Source of the DNA: Massilia sp. WG5 | GTDB taxonomy: Bacteria; Pseudomonadota; Gammaproteobacteria; Burkholderiales; Burkholderiaceae_D | Length of the DNA stretch: 64,000 bases | Assembly: GCF_001412595.2 (NCBI RefSeq) | Contig: NZ_CP012640.2 | Coordinates: forward strand, 2,418,001 to 2,482,000 | Reading direction: 5' to 3' | Shown: in pieces, positions 24,525 to 33,298 of the stretch | Layout: each line of letters opens with the position of its first letter | Numbering within the stretch: the first letter of the stretch is position 1 | Translations under genes and position numbers: made by a program | Notes under the pieces: generated by a model | The model's database searches: none | What the model was told of the DNA's origin: nothing | What the model saw: only the letters and a program-made list of their open reading frames with translations

Positions 24525-25979
24525 TCAGCGCTGCATGAAATCCGGACTGCCCAATAACATCGCGGCGCGCAGATTCTCCGGTTGGCGCGCAACCGTGTCG
24601 AGGGTGCGTGGCGACACTGCCCCCGCCAGCGTGGCCTGCAGCAGGGCCGGGTCCAGCGGAACCGATCCCTGCGGCAGCCTGCCCTGGGCGAGCGCGGTGG
24701 CGAACGCGATGCGGCGTGTCAGCGCATCCGGGTTCAGCCAGGCATCCTGGGTGTTCTTGTAGCCGTCCGGGGTCTGGCAGCCGTACAGCGGCATGCCGAG
24801 CTGGCTCATGGCGCCCACCAGCGGAGTCACGTTCGCCAGCGGCGCGCTGCCGGCGCGCATGGCCGAGACCACGAACTGGTAGGGCGTCTTGAACTTGGCC
24901 CCTAGCGCCGCGCTGTCCATGAATTCGCTGCTGGCGAACAGGGTCTTGAGGACGGCGCGGATGTCGCCCTGGCTCGCCAGCCAGGTGCGCGTCATCGCCT
25001 CGACCAGGGCCGGCGGGGGCGCATCGCTGACGAAGTACTGGGCCAGCTGGAAGCTGACATGGCGCGCGGTGGCCGGGTGCATGGCCAGCACGTCGAGCGC
25101 ATGCTCGCCCTCGCCTTGGCCGCCGGGTGCGATCTCATGCCCGAGCCAGGTCTTGGCGCCCTGGTCGTGGCGCCGGGGGTCGAAGCGGAAGGTCTCGCCG
25201 TCGCGCACCAGGCGGCGCTGATCGAAGGTCCAGCCGGTCAGCATGCGCGCCAGTTCGGTGACGTCGCGCTGGGTGTAGCCGCCGTCCACGCCCAGCGTGT
25301 GCAGCTCCATCAGCTCGCGCGCATAGTTCTCGTTCAGGCCCTGCGCCCTGCCCTTGGCGTTCGGCCGCGGCATCGACGACACGACATTGTCGAGGTAGAA
25401 CAGCATCGCCGGGTGCTTGGCGGTGGCGCCGAGCAGCGCACGGAAGGAACCCAGCGCGTTCGGGCGGATGGCATCGCGCTCGTAGCTGGCGACCAGGGCG
25501 CGGTCGATGCCCTTGCCGGCAAAGACGTTGAAATGGTTGAACCAGAAGTCGACCATCACTTCCTCGAGCTGGCGCGGACTCTCGACCGCACGCACCAGGC
25601 GCGCCTCGGCCTCCTCGAGCACGACACGGCGCATCTCGAGGCGGCGGCGCTGCTGCGCGCCCTCGTCCTCGTTGCGCACCTCCTTGCGCAGCTCGACATA
25701 GGCGCCCAACGATTCGCCGGCGCTGCGCCTGACCGTTTCCAGCGCGTCCAGGCGCGCGCTCAATGCCGGCGGCATGGGAATGGTCTCGGGATGCAGCTGC
25801 TCGTCGATCCATGCCTGCACGCCCATGCGCCGGACGCGCTCGACGTCGCCGGGACGCGGACCGAAGGCCAGGCGGTTCAGCACGTGCACGGCCTGCTGCC
25901 CCGGCGCGAGCGGGGCGGCGTGCAGGGCCGGCGCCAGCAGGGCGGCAGCCAGGATGGCGGACGAGACACGACTGAACAT
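24525..25979 (-). CDS. DUF1800 protein, secreted
   Basis: 484 residues with a Sec signal (SSAILAAALLAPALHAAPL). DUF1800 hallmarks: HVLNRLAFGPRPGDVERVRRMGVQAWIDEQLHP, the motif MVDFWFNHFNVF, and NENYARELMELHTLGVDGGYTQRDVTELARMLTGWTF. Usually co-encoded with DUF1501. Both lie on the minus strand and probably form one operon; a shared envelope process is inferred. Confidence 0.88.
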   Translation of the reverse strand: MFSRVSSAILAAALLAPALHAAPLAPGQQAVHVLNRLAFGPRPGDVERVRRMGVQAWIDEQLHPETIPMPPALSARLDALETVRRSAGESLGAYVELRKEVRNEDEGAQQRRRLEMRRVVLEEAEARLVRAVESPRQLEEVMVDFWFNHFNVFAGKGIDRALVASYERDAIRPNALGSFRALLGATAKHPAMLFYLDNVVSSMPRPNAKGRAQGLNENYARELMELHTLGVDGGYTQRDVTELARMLTGWTFDQRRLVRDGETFRFDPRRHDQGAKTWLGHEIAPGGQGEGEHALDVLAMHPATARHVSFQLAQYFVSDAPPPALVEAMTRTWLASQGDIRAVLKTLFASSEFMDSAALGAKFKTPYQFVVSAMRAGSAPLANVTPLVGAMSQLGMPLYGCQTPDGYKNTQDAWLNPDALTRRIAFATALAQGRLPQGSVPLDPALLQATLAGAVSPRTLDTVARQPENLRAAMLLGSPDFMQR

Positions 25980-26164
25980 GGTGAACGCTCCGAGAATTTA
26001 TCGAACAATCAGCGAGCCATCAGCTCTGCTGCACAGTCTAGTAAGAGAGCCGCCTTGCAAGAGTAAGCATTTGTAACTGCTGGCGGTACGTACGCGCGGG
26101 GTCCGAGACGACCTCTTTGTTACACTATCCGTTGTCACACGCCCACCCACCCAAGCTCTGCGCC

Positions 26165-26515
26165 ATGATCTGGATCCTGACCAAATACCTTGTCACCGCC
26201 CTCGTCGTCGTACTGGTGTCGGAAGCCGCGGCGCGCAGCGATCGGCTGGGCGGCCTGGTCGGTGCGCTGCCGCTGGTGACCATCCTGACCCTGGTCTGGC
26301 TGTACCTGGAAAAACAGCCGTCCGCGAAGATCGCCAACCATGCCTGGTACACGCTCTGGTACGTGCTGCCGACGCTGCCGATGTTCGCCGCCTTCCCCTT
26401 CCTGATGGAGCGCTTCGGTTTCTGGCCGGCGCTGGGCGCGGGCGTGCTGATCACCCTGTGCAGCTTCGGCCTGTTCGCCCTGCTGATGAAGCGTTTCGGT
26501 ATCCACCTTCTCTGA
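26165..26515 (+). CDS. DUF3147-family membrane protein
   Basis: 116 residues with four hydrophobic helices and no signal peptide. The start at 26165 (MIWILTKYLVTALVVV) removes a non-conserved upstream extension. Matches the DUF3147 group by length and by SEAAARSDRLGGLVGALPLVTIL. It precedes the RND adaptor by 8 bases and may share its transcript. Function unknown. Confidence 0.75.
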   Translation: MIWILTKYLVTALVVVLVSEAAARSDRLGGLVGALPLVTILTLVWLYLEKQPSAKIANHAWYTLWYVLPTLPMFAAFPFLMERFGFWPALGAGVLITLCSFGLFALLMKRFGIHLL

Positions 26516-26523
26516 GCCACCCG

Positions 26524-27681
26524 ATGCAAATCCGTCTCCGCCCTGCCCGTCCCCTCCTTGCGGTGCTGCTTTCCGCCCTGCTGCTGGCCGGCGTCCTTGC
26601 CGCGAACAGCCGGGCCGACGACAAGAAAAACACCGCGCAGCCATCGGCAAACAAGCCTGCCCTGACCGTGACCAGCGAGCGCCCCGCCACCGCCCGCCTG
26701 CCGCTGCGCCTTGCCGCCAACGGCAACGTCGCCGCCTGGCAGGAAGCCGTGATCGGCAGCGAGTCGAACGGCCTGCGGCTGCGCGAAGTGCGCGTCAACG
26801 TCGGCGACGTCGTCAAGAAGGGCCAGGTGCTGGCCGTGTTCGACGCCGACGTGGTGAACGCCGACCTGGCCCAGGCCAGGGCCGGGCTGCAGGAAGCCGA
26901 AGCGAATGCCGCCGCCGCCCAGGCCGACGCGCAGCGCGCCCGCGCCCTGCAAAGCTCGGGGGCGATGAGCGAACAGCAGGTCACCCAGTACATCACCGCC
27001 GAGCGCACCGCCAGCGCACGGGTGGCGGCCGCGCGCGCCACCTTGTCGCAGCAGCAGCTGCGCCTGAAATATACCCAGGTAGTGGCGCCGGACAGCGGCA
27101 TCGTATCGAGCCGCAATGCCACCGTGGGCGCGGTCGCGGGCGTGGGCACGGAGCTGTTCCGCATGATCCGCCAGGGCCGCCTGGAGTGGCGGGCCGAAGT
27201 CACGGCCGCCGAACTGCCGCGCCTCAGGCCGGGCCTGAAGGCCCAGGTCAAGGCCGCCAGCGGCGCGATCGTGAACGGCACCGTGCGCACCGTGGCCCCG
27301 ACCGTCGATCCCGCGAGCCGCGTGGCCCTGGTCTACGTCGACCTGCCGCCCAGCCTGGCGCCGGACGCGCCGCTGAAAGCCGGGATGTTCGCCGGCGGCC
27401 AGTTCGAACTGGGCGAGTCGAGCGCGCTGACCGTGCCGCAGCAGGCGATCGTGGTGCGCGACGGGTTCGCCTACGTATTCCGCCTCGATCCGGGCAAGGG
27501 CGCTGACCAGCGCGTCAGCCAGCTCAAGGTCGCGACCGGGCGCCGGCTCGGCGAGCGCGTCGAGGTGGTGGCGGGACTGCCGGCGGATGCGCTGGTGGTG
27601 GTCAGCGGCGCAGGTTTCCTGAACGATGGCGATTTGGTGCGCAATGTCGCCGCGGCGCCAGGCGCCGTCGCCGCGCGCTGA
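26524..27681 (+). CDS. RND efflux periplasmic adaptor (membrane fusion protein)
   Basis: 385 residues with signal sequence (LLAVLLSALLLAGVLAAN). Order: lipoyl/barrel-sandwich half (LREVRVNVGDVVKKGQVLAVFD), an alpha-hairpin rich in Ala/Gln (~115-190), second lipoyl half (QVVAPDSGIVSSRNATVGAVAGVGTELFRM), then beta-barrel and membrane-proximal domains. Short hairpin, as in MdtA/AcrA relatives. It links the inner-membrane pump that follows 9 bases later to an outer-membrane channel, none of which is encoded here, so a TolC-type channel elsewhere is expected. Confidence 0.92.
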   Translation: MQIRLRPARPLLAVLLSALLLAGVLAANSRADDKKNTAQPSANKPALTVTSERPATARLPLRLAANGNVAAWQEAVIGSESNGLRLREVRVNVGDVVKKGQVLAVFDADVVNADLAQARAGLQEAEANAAAAQADAQRARALQSSGAMSEQQVTQYITAERTASARVAAARATLSQQQLRLKYTQVVAPDSGIVSSRNATVGAVAGVGTELFRMIRQGRLEWRAEVTAAELPRLRPGLKAQVKAASGAIVNGTVRTVAPTVDPASRVALVYVDLPPSLAPDAPLKAGMFAGGQFELGESSALTVPQQAIVVRDGFAYVFRLDPGKGADQRVSQLKVATGRRLGERVEVVAGLPADALVVVSGAGFLNDGDLVRNVAAAPGAVAAR

Positions 27682-27690
27682 GGAATTGCC

Positions 27691-30600
27691 ATGAATTTCT
27701 CGGCCCTCTCGATCCGCAATCCGATCCCGGCGATCATGCTGTTCGTCCTGCTCACGCTGGCGGGCATCCTTGCCTTCCGCGCCAACAAGGTCCAGGACTT
27801 CCCGGACATCGAGCTGCCCATCGTGACCGTCACCGCCACGCTCGACGGCGCCGCCCCGGCCCAGCTCGAGACCGAGGTCGCGCGCAAGATCGAGGACTCG
27901 GTTGCGACCCTGCAGGGCGTGAAGAACATCTATACACGGGTGCTGGACGGCGTCGCCACCATCACCGTCGAATTCATCCTCGAGAAGGACCTGTCGGACG
28001 CCGTCAACGACGTGCGCGACGCGGTCTCGCGCGTGCGCGCCGACCTGCCCGCCGAGATGCGCGACCCCAGCGTCACCAAGACCACCACCGCCGGCCGCGT
28101 GGTGCTGACCTTCACCGCCGAGGCGGCGCAGATGAACGGCAAGCCGGCGCTGGATGCGCCCGACCTGAGCTGGTTCGTCGACAACACGGTCTCCAAGCGC
28201 CTGCTCAGCGTGCCGGGCGTGGGCGCGGTCAAGCGCGTGGGCGGCGTCTACCGCGAAGTGCGGGTCGAACTCGACGATGCGAAAATGGCGGCGCTGCGGG
28301 TGTCGGCGCTGGATGTCTCGCGCATGCTGCGCAACGTGCAGCAGGAAGCGCCCGGCGGGCGCGGCGACGTCGGCGGCGCCGAGCAGTCGGTGCGCACCCT
28401 GGCCACCGTGCAGACCGCGCAGGAGCTGTCGCGCATGGAGATCCCGCTGCCGGACGGGCGCCATGTGCGCCTGGACGAGATCGCGACGGTCGCGGACACG
28501 GTGGCCGAGCCGCGCGCCGTCGCCGAGCAGGATGGCCGAACGGTGGTCGGCTTCGAGATCTTCCGCACCCGCGGCGCCGGCGAGACCGAGGTGGCGGCCG
28601 GCGCGCGCGCGGCCCTGCGCGAGCTGCAGGCGAAACATGCCAACGTGGTGCTGCGCGAAGTGATCGACAATGCCCGGCCGGTCGAGGAAAACTTCGACGC
28701 CTCGATGGAGATGCTGTACGAAGGGGCGATCCTGGCGGTGCTGGTGGTGCTGTGGTTCCTGCGCGACTGGCGCGCGACCATCGTCGCCGCCGCCGCCCTG
28801 CCGCTGTCGGTGATCCCGGCCTTCCTCGGCCAGTACCTGTTCGGCTACACCCTGAACATGGTGACCCTGCTGTCGCTGGCCCTGGTGGTGGGGGTGCTGG
28901 TCGACGACGCGATCGTCGAGATCGAGAACATCTCGCGCCATCTGCGCATGGGCAAGACGCCGATGCAGGCCGCGCTGGAAGCGGCCGACGAGATCGGCAT
29001 GGCGGTGATCGCGACGACCTTCTCGCTGGTCGCGGTGTTCCTGCCGACCGCCTTCATGAGCGGCATCCCCGGCAAATTCTTCAAGCAGTTCGGCTGGACC
29101 GCGGTGCTGGCCATCCTGGCCTCGCTGCTGGTGGCGCGCCTGCTGACGCCGATGATGGCGGCCTACTTCCTGAAACCGGTGAAGCACACCGAGGAAAAGG
29201 ACGGCCCGCTCATGCGGCGCTACATGCGCACCATGCAGTGGTGCCTGCGCCACCGCGGCCTGACGATGATCGCCGCCGCCCTGTTCTTCGGCGCCTCGAT
29301 CTCGCTGGTGCCGCTGCTGCCGACCGGCTTCGTGCCGCCCGCGGACCGCGCCCAGACCCAGATCAACGTCGAGCTGCCGCCAGGCTCGACCCTCGCGCAG
29401 ACGCGCGCCGTGGCCGAGCGCGTGCGCCTGGCGGTGCTGCAGGTCCCGCACATCAAGACCGTGTTCAGCTCGATCGGCGGCGGCTCCAGCGGTGACGCCT
29501 TCGCGCCCGGCGCGGCGGCCGAGGCGCGCCGCGCCGTGCTGACCGTCACCACCACGCCGCGCGGCGACCGGAAGGAAAAGCTGGCGGCCATCGAATCCCT
29601 GCTCCGCGCGAAGCTGGACGATATCCCCGGCGCGCGCTTCACCGTCGGCCCGCCCGACACCGGCGTCAAGATGCAGCTGGTGCTGCGCAGCGAAGACCCG
29701 GTGGCGCTGACCGCCGCCGCGCGCGAAGCCGAGCGCCAGCTGCGCACCCTGCACGGGATCGGCAACGTCAGTTCCAGCGCCTCGCTGGTGCGGCCCGAGA
29801 TCATCGTGCGCCCCGACTTCGCGCGCGCCGCCGACCAGGGCGTGACCGCGGCCAGCATCGGCGAAACCGTGCGCGTGGCCACCGCCGGCGACTACGACCA
29901 GGTGCTGGCGAAGATGAACGTGTCCGAGCGCCAGGTGCCGATCCGCGTGAAGCTGCCGGACTTTGTCCGCGCCGACCTCGACGCCATCGGCCGCCTGACG
30001 GTACCGGACAAGAACGGCCCGGTGCTGCTGGCGAACGTGGCCAGCATCACGATGGAAAGCGGCCCGGCCCAGATCGACCGCCTGAACCGCAGCCGCAACG
30101 TGACGATGAGCGTGGAGCTGAACGGGCGCTCGCTGGGCGAGGTGAACGCCGAGGCGCGCGCCCTGCCCGCCCTGAAGAACCTGCCGGCCTCGGTACAGAT
30201 CGCCGAACTGGGCGACGCCCAGGAAATGCAGAACCTGTTCGCCAGCTTCGGCATCGCGATGCTGATCGGCGTGCTGTGCATCTATGGCGTGCTGGTGCTG
30301 CTGTTCACCGACTTCCTGCAGCCGGTGACGATCCTGGCGGCGCTGCCGCTGTCGATCGGGGGCGCCTTCGTGGCGCTGCTGCTGACGCACAATGCGCTGT
30401 CGATGCCGACCATGATCGGCCTGATCATGCTGATGGGGATCGTGACCAAGAACTCGATCCTGCTGGTCGACTACGCGATCCTGGCGCGGAAAGCCGGCAT
30501 GAACCGCTTCGACGCCCTGGTCGACGCCTGCCACAAGCGTTCGCGCCCGATCGTCATGACCACGATCGCGATGGGCGCCGGCATGCTGCCGCTGGCCCTC

Positions 30601-30807
30601 GGCCTGTCCGGCGACCCGAGCTTCCGCTCGCCGATGGCGGTGGCGGTGATCGGCGGCCTGATCACCTCGACGCTGTTGAGCCTGCTGGTGGTGCCGGCGG
30701 TGTTCACCTATGTCGACGATGCCGAGCACTTCTTCGGCAGGATGGCGCGGCGCTTCCGCAAGCATCCACGTCATCCGGCGCCGCGCGAGGAAAGCGCCGT
30801 CAAATGA
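27691..30807 (+). CDS. RND-family multidrug efflux permease
   Basis: 1038 residues, the usual length of HAE1/AcrB-type pumps. First helix at ~12-30 (NPIPAIMLFVLLTLAGILAF). The proton-relay acidic pair is present in helix 4 (VVGVLVDDAIVEIENISRH). Two large periplasmic loops frame the TM blocks, and GLIMLMGIVTKNSILLVDYA marks helix 10. It should export hydrophobic compounds using the proton gradient. No local regulator is visible. A set of nested inverted repeats follows the stop immediately. Confidence 0.93.
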   Translation: MNFSALSIRNPIPAIMLFVLLTLAGILAFRANKVQDFPDIELPIVTVTATLDGAAPAQLETEVARKIEDSVATLQGVKNIYTRVLDGVATITVEFILEKDLSDAVNDVRDAVSRVRADLPAEMRDPSVTKTTTAGRVVLTFTAEAAQMNGKPALDAPDLSWFVDNTVSKRLLSVPGVGAVKRVGGVYREVRVELDDAKMAALRVSALDVSRMLRNVQQEAPGGRGDVGGAEQSVRTLATVQTAQELSRMEIPLPDGRHVRLDEIATVADTVAEPRAVAEQDGRTVVGFEIFRTRGAGETEVAAGARAALRELQAKHANVVLREVIDNARPVEENFDASMEMLYEGAILAVLVVLWFLRDWRATIVAAAALPLSVIPAFLGQYLFGYTLNMVTLLSLALVVGVLVDDAIVEIENISRHLRMGKTPMQAALEAADEIGMAVIATTFSLVAVFLPTAFMSGIPGKFFKQFGWTAVLAILASLLVARLLTPMMAAYFLKPVKHTEEKDGPLMRRYMRTMQWCLRHRGLTMIAAALFFGASISLVPLLPTGFVPPADRAQTQINVELPPGSTLAQTRAVAERVRLAVLQVPHIKTVFSSIGGGSSGDAFAPGAAAEARRAVLTVTTTPRGDRKEKLAAIESLLRAKLDDIPGARFTVGPPDTGVKMQLVLRSEDPVALTAAAREAERQLRTLHGIGNVSSSASLVRPEIIVRPDFARAADQGVTAASIGETVRVATAGDYDQVLAKMNVSERQVPIRVKLPDFVRADLDAIGRLTVPDKNGPVLLANVASITMESGPAQIDRLNRSRNVTMSVELNGRSLGEVNAEARALPALKNLPASVQIAELGDAQEMQNLFASFGIAMLIGVLCIYGVLVLLFTDFLQPVTILAALPLSIGGAFVALLLTHNALSMPTMIGLIMLMGIVTKNSILLVDYAILARKAGMNRFDALVDACHKRSRPIVMTTIAMGAGMLPLALGLSGDPSFRSPMAVAVIGGLITSTLLSLLVVPAVFTYVDDAEHFFGRMARRFRKHPRHPAPREESAVK

Positions 30808-30808
30808 A

Positions 30809-30938
30809 CGTCGCCCCCGCACACTAAAGACGTCGCCCCCGCACACCAAAACGTCGCCCCCGCGAAGGCGGGGGCCCAAGTTCTGCATGCGTTTCTTCTG
30901 CACCAGAAAACTTGGGACCCGCCTGCGCGGGGGCGACG
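30809..30938. repeat. Composite inverted-repeat structure after the RND pump
   Basis: CGTCGCCCCCGC occurs three times in one direction (30809, 30831, 30852; spacing 22 and 21) and once inverted (30927-30938). The third copy starts a palindrome continuing to CCCAAGTT (30875-30882), mirrored by AACTTGGG at 30909-30916 and the inverted copy. The result is a ~30-bp stem with a 26-base loop between convergent genes. It is related to the 28-bp dispersed palindrome. Confidence 0.8.
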
Positions 30939-30955
30939 GTCTTACGGCTAGCTAA

Positions 30956-31759
30956 TTAATAGTCGCGGCGGCTGCCACCCAGCAGCTTGGCCAGCAGGAA
31001 GCCGACGCCGGCGGCAATCGCGATCGCCTTTTCCGGATTCTGGCGCACATACTCACGGCCCTGGTCCATGTATTGGCCGTAGGCATCGGTCAGCTGCTCC
31101 TTGCGCTGGCCCAGGCTGGCGCCGGTGCCCGACAGCATGCCCTGCAGCTTGTCCACGCCGGCGTGGGCGGTGGTGGCCAGGCGGTCGACCACCGGCTGCA
31201 CGCTGTTGACGGCCTTGTCGACCATCGGCTTGGCGGCGTCGGCGGCCTGGTCGATCTTCGCGTGCAGGTCCTGCGCCTTCTGATCGGCCATGCCCTGGGC
31301 CTTGTTGGCCATGTCCTTCATGTCGCCGCCGGTGCCCGAGCCGGTGCCGGCGCTGGCGCCCATGCCGCTCTGGCTGCTGCCCGACGAACCGGTGGAGCCC
31401 ATGCTGGAGCCGCCGCGGTTGAGGTTGGACGAGCCGGTCGAGCCGCTGCTTGCGCTGTTGGTGCCGCTGGCGGTCGAGCCGCTGGCGCTCATCGCACCCA
31501 TCGAGCCCACGCCCTGCGACGAGGACGACGAGGACGAGGACGGCGACGAACCGGCGTTGCTGGTGCCGCCCACGGCGCCGGTGCTCGACGCGGTGGCGCC
31601 GCCGGTGCTCGATCCGGTCGAACCGGCCTGGTCCTTGCCTTGATTCAGCTGGCTGCTCTTGTTCAGGCTGCCCGAGCTGTTCGAGCTGCTCGAGTTGTTC
31701 GAGCTGCCCTGGTTACCTGCATTGCTGCCTTTTGCTTCGTTGGGCTTCTGATTATCCAT
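30956..31759 (-). CDS. Ser/Gly-rich protein with DUF883-like membrane anchor
   Basis: 267 residues in two parts. Residues 1-145 are low complexity, almost only Ser, Gly, Asn, Ala, Thr and Met. Residues ~146-267 form a helical region (AQDLHAKIDQAADAAKPMVDKAVN) ending in YVRQNPEKAIAIAAGVGFLLAKLLGG, the C-terminal anchor typical of ElaB/YqjD/DUF883 proteins. Those are small inner-membrane proteins that bind ribosomes in stationary phase and are normally about 100 residues. The disordered N-terminal half is an unusual extension. Probably stress related; function inferred from the C-terminus only. Confidence 0.8.
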   Translation of the reverse strand: MDNQKPNEAKGSNAGNQGSSNNSSSSNSSGSLNKSSQLNQGKDQAGSTGSSTGGATASSTGAVGGTSNAGSSPSSSSSSSSQGVGSMGAMSASGSTASGTNSASSGSTGSSNLNRGGSSMGSTGSSGSSQSGMGASAGTGSGTGGDMKDMANKAQGMADQKAQDLHAKIDQAADAAKPMVDKAVNSVQPVVDRLATTAHAGVDKLQGMLSGTGASLGQRKEQLTDAYGQYMDQGREYVRQNPEKAIAIAAGVGFLLAKLLGGSRRDY

Positions 31760-31852
31760 GATGAATTCCTTGTAAAAATTATGACCAACGCGGAGTAGAC
31801 CGATATTCGACCATCAACACATTGACACTGAACACTTTCAGGAGTTCCGCGC

Positions 31853-31939
31853 ATGGGGATGATCCATCTCGCGCTTCGCTGGATGTGCCGCGATGCCGGT
31901 TCGACACCGGTACGCGGCGTCGCGATAGAAAAGTTATAA
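31853..31939 (+). CDS. Possible 28-residue small ORF
   Basis: ATG preceded by AGGAG at an 8-base spacing, coding for a short peptide beginning MGMIHLALRWMCRD and ending in VRGVAIEKL. It has no hydrophobic segment long enough for a membrane and no family I recognise. Its stop lies inside a 16-bp palindrome. The good ribosome site is the only support; it could be chance. Confidence 0.3.
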   Translation: MGMIHLALRWMCRDAGSTPVRGVAIEKL

Positions 31940-31944
31940 CTTTT
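31929..31944. promoter_or_regulatory. 16-bp perfect AT-rich palindrome
   Basis: AAAAGTTATAACTTTT is exactly self-complementary and stands out in GC-rich sequence. It lies in the 293-bp gap between the Ser/Gly-rich gene and the tRNA. A protein-binding site is plausible, but no promoter is adjacent. Apart from the possible 28-residue ORF, the rest of the gap shows nothing recognisable. Confidence 0.4.
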
Positions 31945-32010
31945 AGTAGACGGGGACTGTGCGCTGACTAACAGAGCCGTAGGATGGTGGGAAAAGGCGC
32001 CGCAGAAAGC

Positions 32011-32038
32011 AAAAAGGCATCCATGAGGATGCCTTTTT
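32011..32038 (-). terminator. Terminator of the tRNA-Thr gene
   Basis: Perfect 12-bp stem AAAAAGGCATCC/GGATGCCTTTTT around a 4-base loop. It has T runs on both strands and lies 14 bases past the tRNA. Confidence 0.9.
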
Positions 32039-32052
32039 CGCTAAAACCAAAC

Positions 32053-32128
32053 TGGTGCCGCTGACCGGAATCGAACTGGTGACCTTCGCATTACGAATGC
32101 GCTGCTCTACCGACTGAGCTACAGCGGC
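32053..32128 (-). tRNA. tRNA-Thr (anticodon CGT)
   Basis: 76 bases including an encoded 3' CCA. The acceptor stem pairs GCCGCTG with CAGCGGC. The D arm carries AGCTCAGTCGGTAGAGC, the anticodon loop reads TTCGTAA with CGT as anticodon, and the T arm contains GGTTCGATTCC-like CAGTTCGATTCCG. It reads ACG threonine codons. Followed by its own terminator. Confidence 0.95.
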
Positions 32129-32203
32129 GGGGATTCGTATTCTAACAAACAACTACGCAAACTTGCTAGTCCGACTCGGCAATTTTGCGTGTCATCTGCC
32201 AAA

Positions 32204-33205
32204 TCACGCCTGATGGTAGCTCGTCACGCGCTCCACCTCGCTCTTCGAGCCAAGGAAGACCGGCACGCGCTGGTGCAGCTTGGTCGGCGGAATGTCGAGG
32301 ATGCGCTGGCGGCCGTCGGTGGCGGCGCCGCCGGCCTGCTCGACGATGAAGGCCATCGGATTGGCTTCGTACATCAGGCGCAGCTTGCCCGGCTGGGACG
32401 GATCGCGCAGGTCGGCCGGGTACATGAAGATGCCGCCGCGGTTCAGGATGCGGTGCACGTCGGCCACCATCGAGGCGATCCAGCGCATGTTGAAGTCCTT
32501 GCCGCGCGGGCCGGTTTTGCCGGCCAGCATTTCATCGACGTAGCGCTGCACCGGCGGATGCCAGTGGCGCTGGTTCGACATATTGATCGCGAATTCCTTG
32601 GTCTCTTCCGGGATCTGCATGTCCTTCTGGGTCAGGACCCAGGAGCCCATCTCGCGGTCGAGGGTGAAACAGTTGACGCCGTCGCCGGTGGTCAGCACCA
32701 GCATGGTCTGCGGGCCGTAGACCGCATAGCCGGCCGCCACCTGCTTGCTGCCCGGCTGCATGAAGTCGGCTTCGGTCGGGGCGCTCATGCCTTCCGGCGC
32801 CTTCAGCACCGAGAAGATGGTGCCGATCGAGACGTTGACGTCGATGTTCGAGGAGCCGTCCAGCGGATCGAACAGCAGCATGTATTCGCCCATCGGATAG
32901 CGGTTCGGGATCGGGTGGATCGATTCCATCTCTTCCGAGGCCATGGCCGCCAGGTGGCCGCCCCACTCGTTGGCTTCGAGCAGGATTTCGTTCGAGATCA
33001 CGTCGAGCTTCTTCTGCACTTCGCCCTGGATGTTCTCGGTGTTGGCGCTGCCCAGGATATCGCCGAGGGCGCCCTTGCCGACCGAGTGGCTGATGGTCTT
33101 GCAGGCGCGCGCCACCACTTCGATCAGGAGGCGCAGCGACGCCGGGATGTTGTTGTGGAGGCGCTGCTCCTCAACCAGGTATTGGGTCAGGCTGACACGT
33201 TTCAT
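32204..33205 (-). CDS. fbp: Fructose-1,6-bisphosphatase class I
   Basis: 333 residues from ATG 33205, preceded by AAAGGAAG. Hydrolyses fructose-1,6-bisphosphate to fructose-6-phosphate in gluconeogenesis; cytoplasmic tetramer. The metal and phosphate site [21 protein letters not shown] is intact, as are the N-terminal [11 protein letters not shown] and the C-terminal [15 protein letters not shown]. It is downstream of pepN on the same strand, separated by 93 bases that carry a dispersed repeat. Confidence 0.96.
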   Translation of the reverse strand: MKRVSLTQYLVEEQRLHNNIPASLRLLIEVVARACKTISHSVGKGALGDILGSANTENIQGEVQKKLDVISNEILLEANEWGGHLAAMASEEMESIHPIPNRYPMGEYMLLFDPLDGSSNIDVNVSIGTIFSVLKAPEGMSAPTEADFMQPGSKQVAAGYAVYGPQTMLVLTTGDGVNCFTLDREMGSWVLTQKDMQIPEETKEFAINMSNQRHWHPPVQRYVDEMLAGKTGPRGKDFNMRWIASMVADVHRILNRGGIFMYPADLRDPSQPGKLRLMYEANPMAFIVEQAGGAATDGRQRILDIPPTKLHQRVPVFLGSKSEVERVTSYHQA

Positions 33206-33258
33206 GGACTTCCTTTGGTTTGTTTTAGATTCCGTTGCAGCCAACATTATGCAGGCGT

Positions 33259-33289
33259 CACGCGTGGGCACATCGTGCCCACCCTACGG
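33259..33289. repeat. Dispersed palindrome of the second family, copy 1
   Basis: CACGCGTGGGC, a short loop, then GCCCACCCTACGG. Related copies lie at 46392 and 57224. It sits 10 bases past the end of pepN, between pepN and fbp. Confidence 0.75.
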
Positions 33290-33298
33290 TTGTTTGAC

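Noticed and set aside
30809..30863. Three evenly spaced repeats resembling a CRISPR array
   Set aside because: The repeat is only 12 bp with 9-10 bp gaps, the gaps are similar to each other, and no cas gene is present.
26125..30903. A 1592-codon open frame on the minus strand opposite the RND genes
   Set aside because: It is antisense to clear adaptor and pump genes, is rich in His, Arg, Gln and Gly in the way of GC-rich shadow frames, and has no ribosome site or domain.
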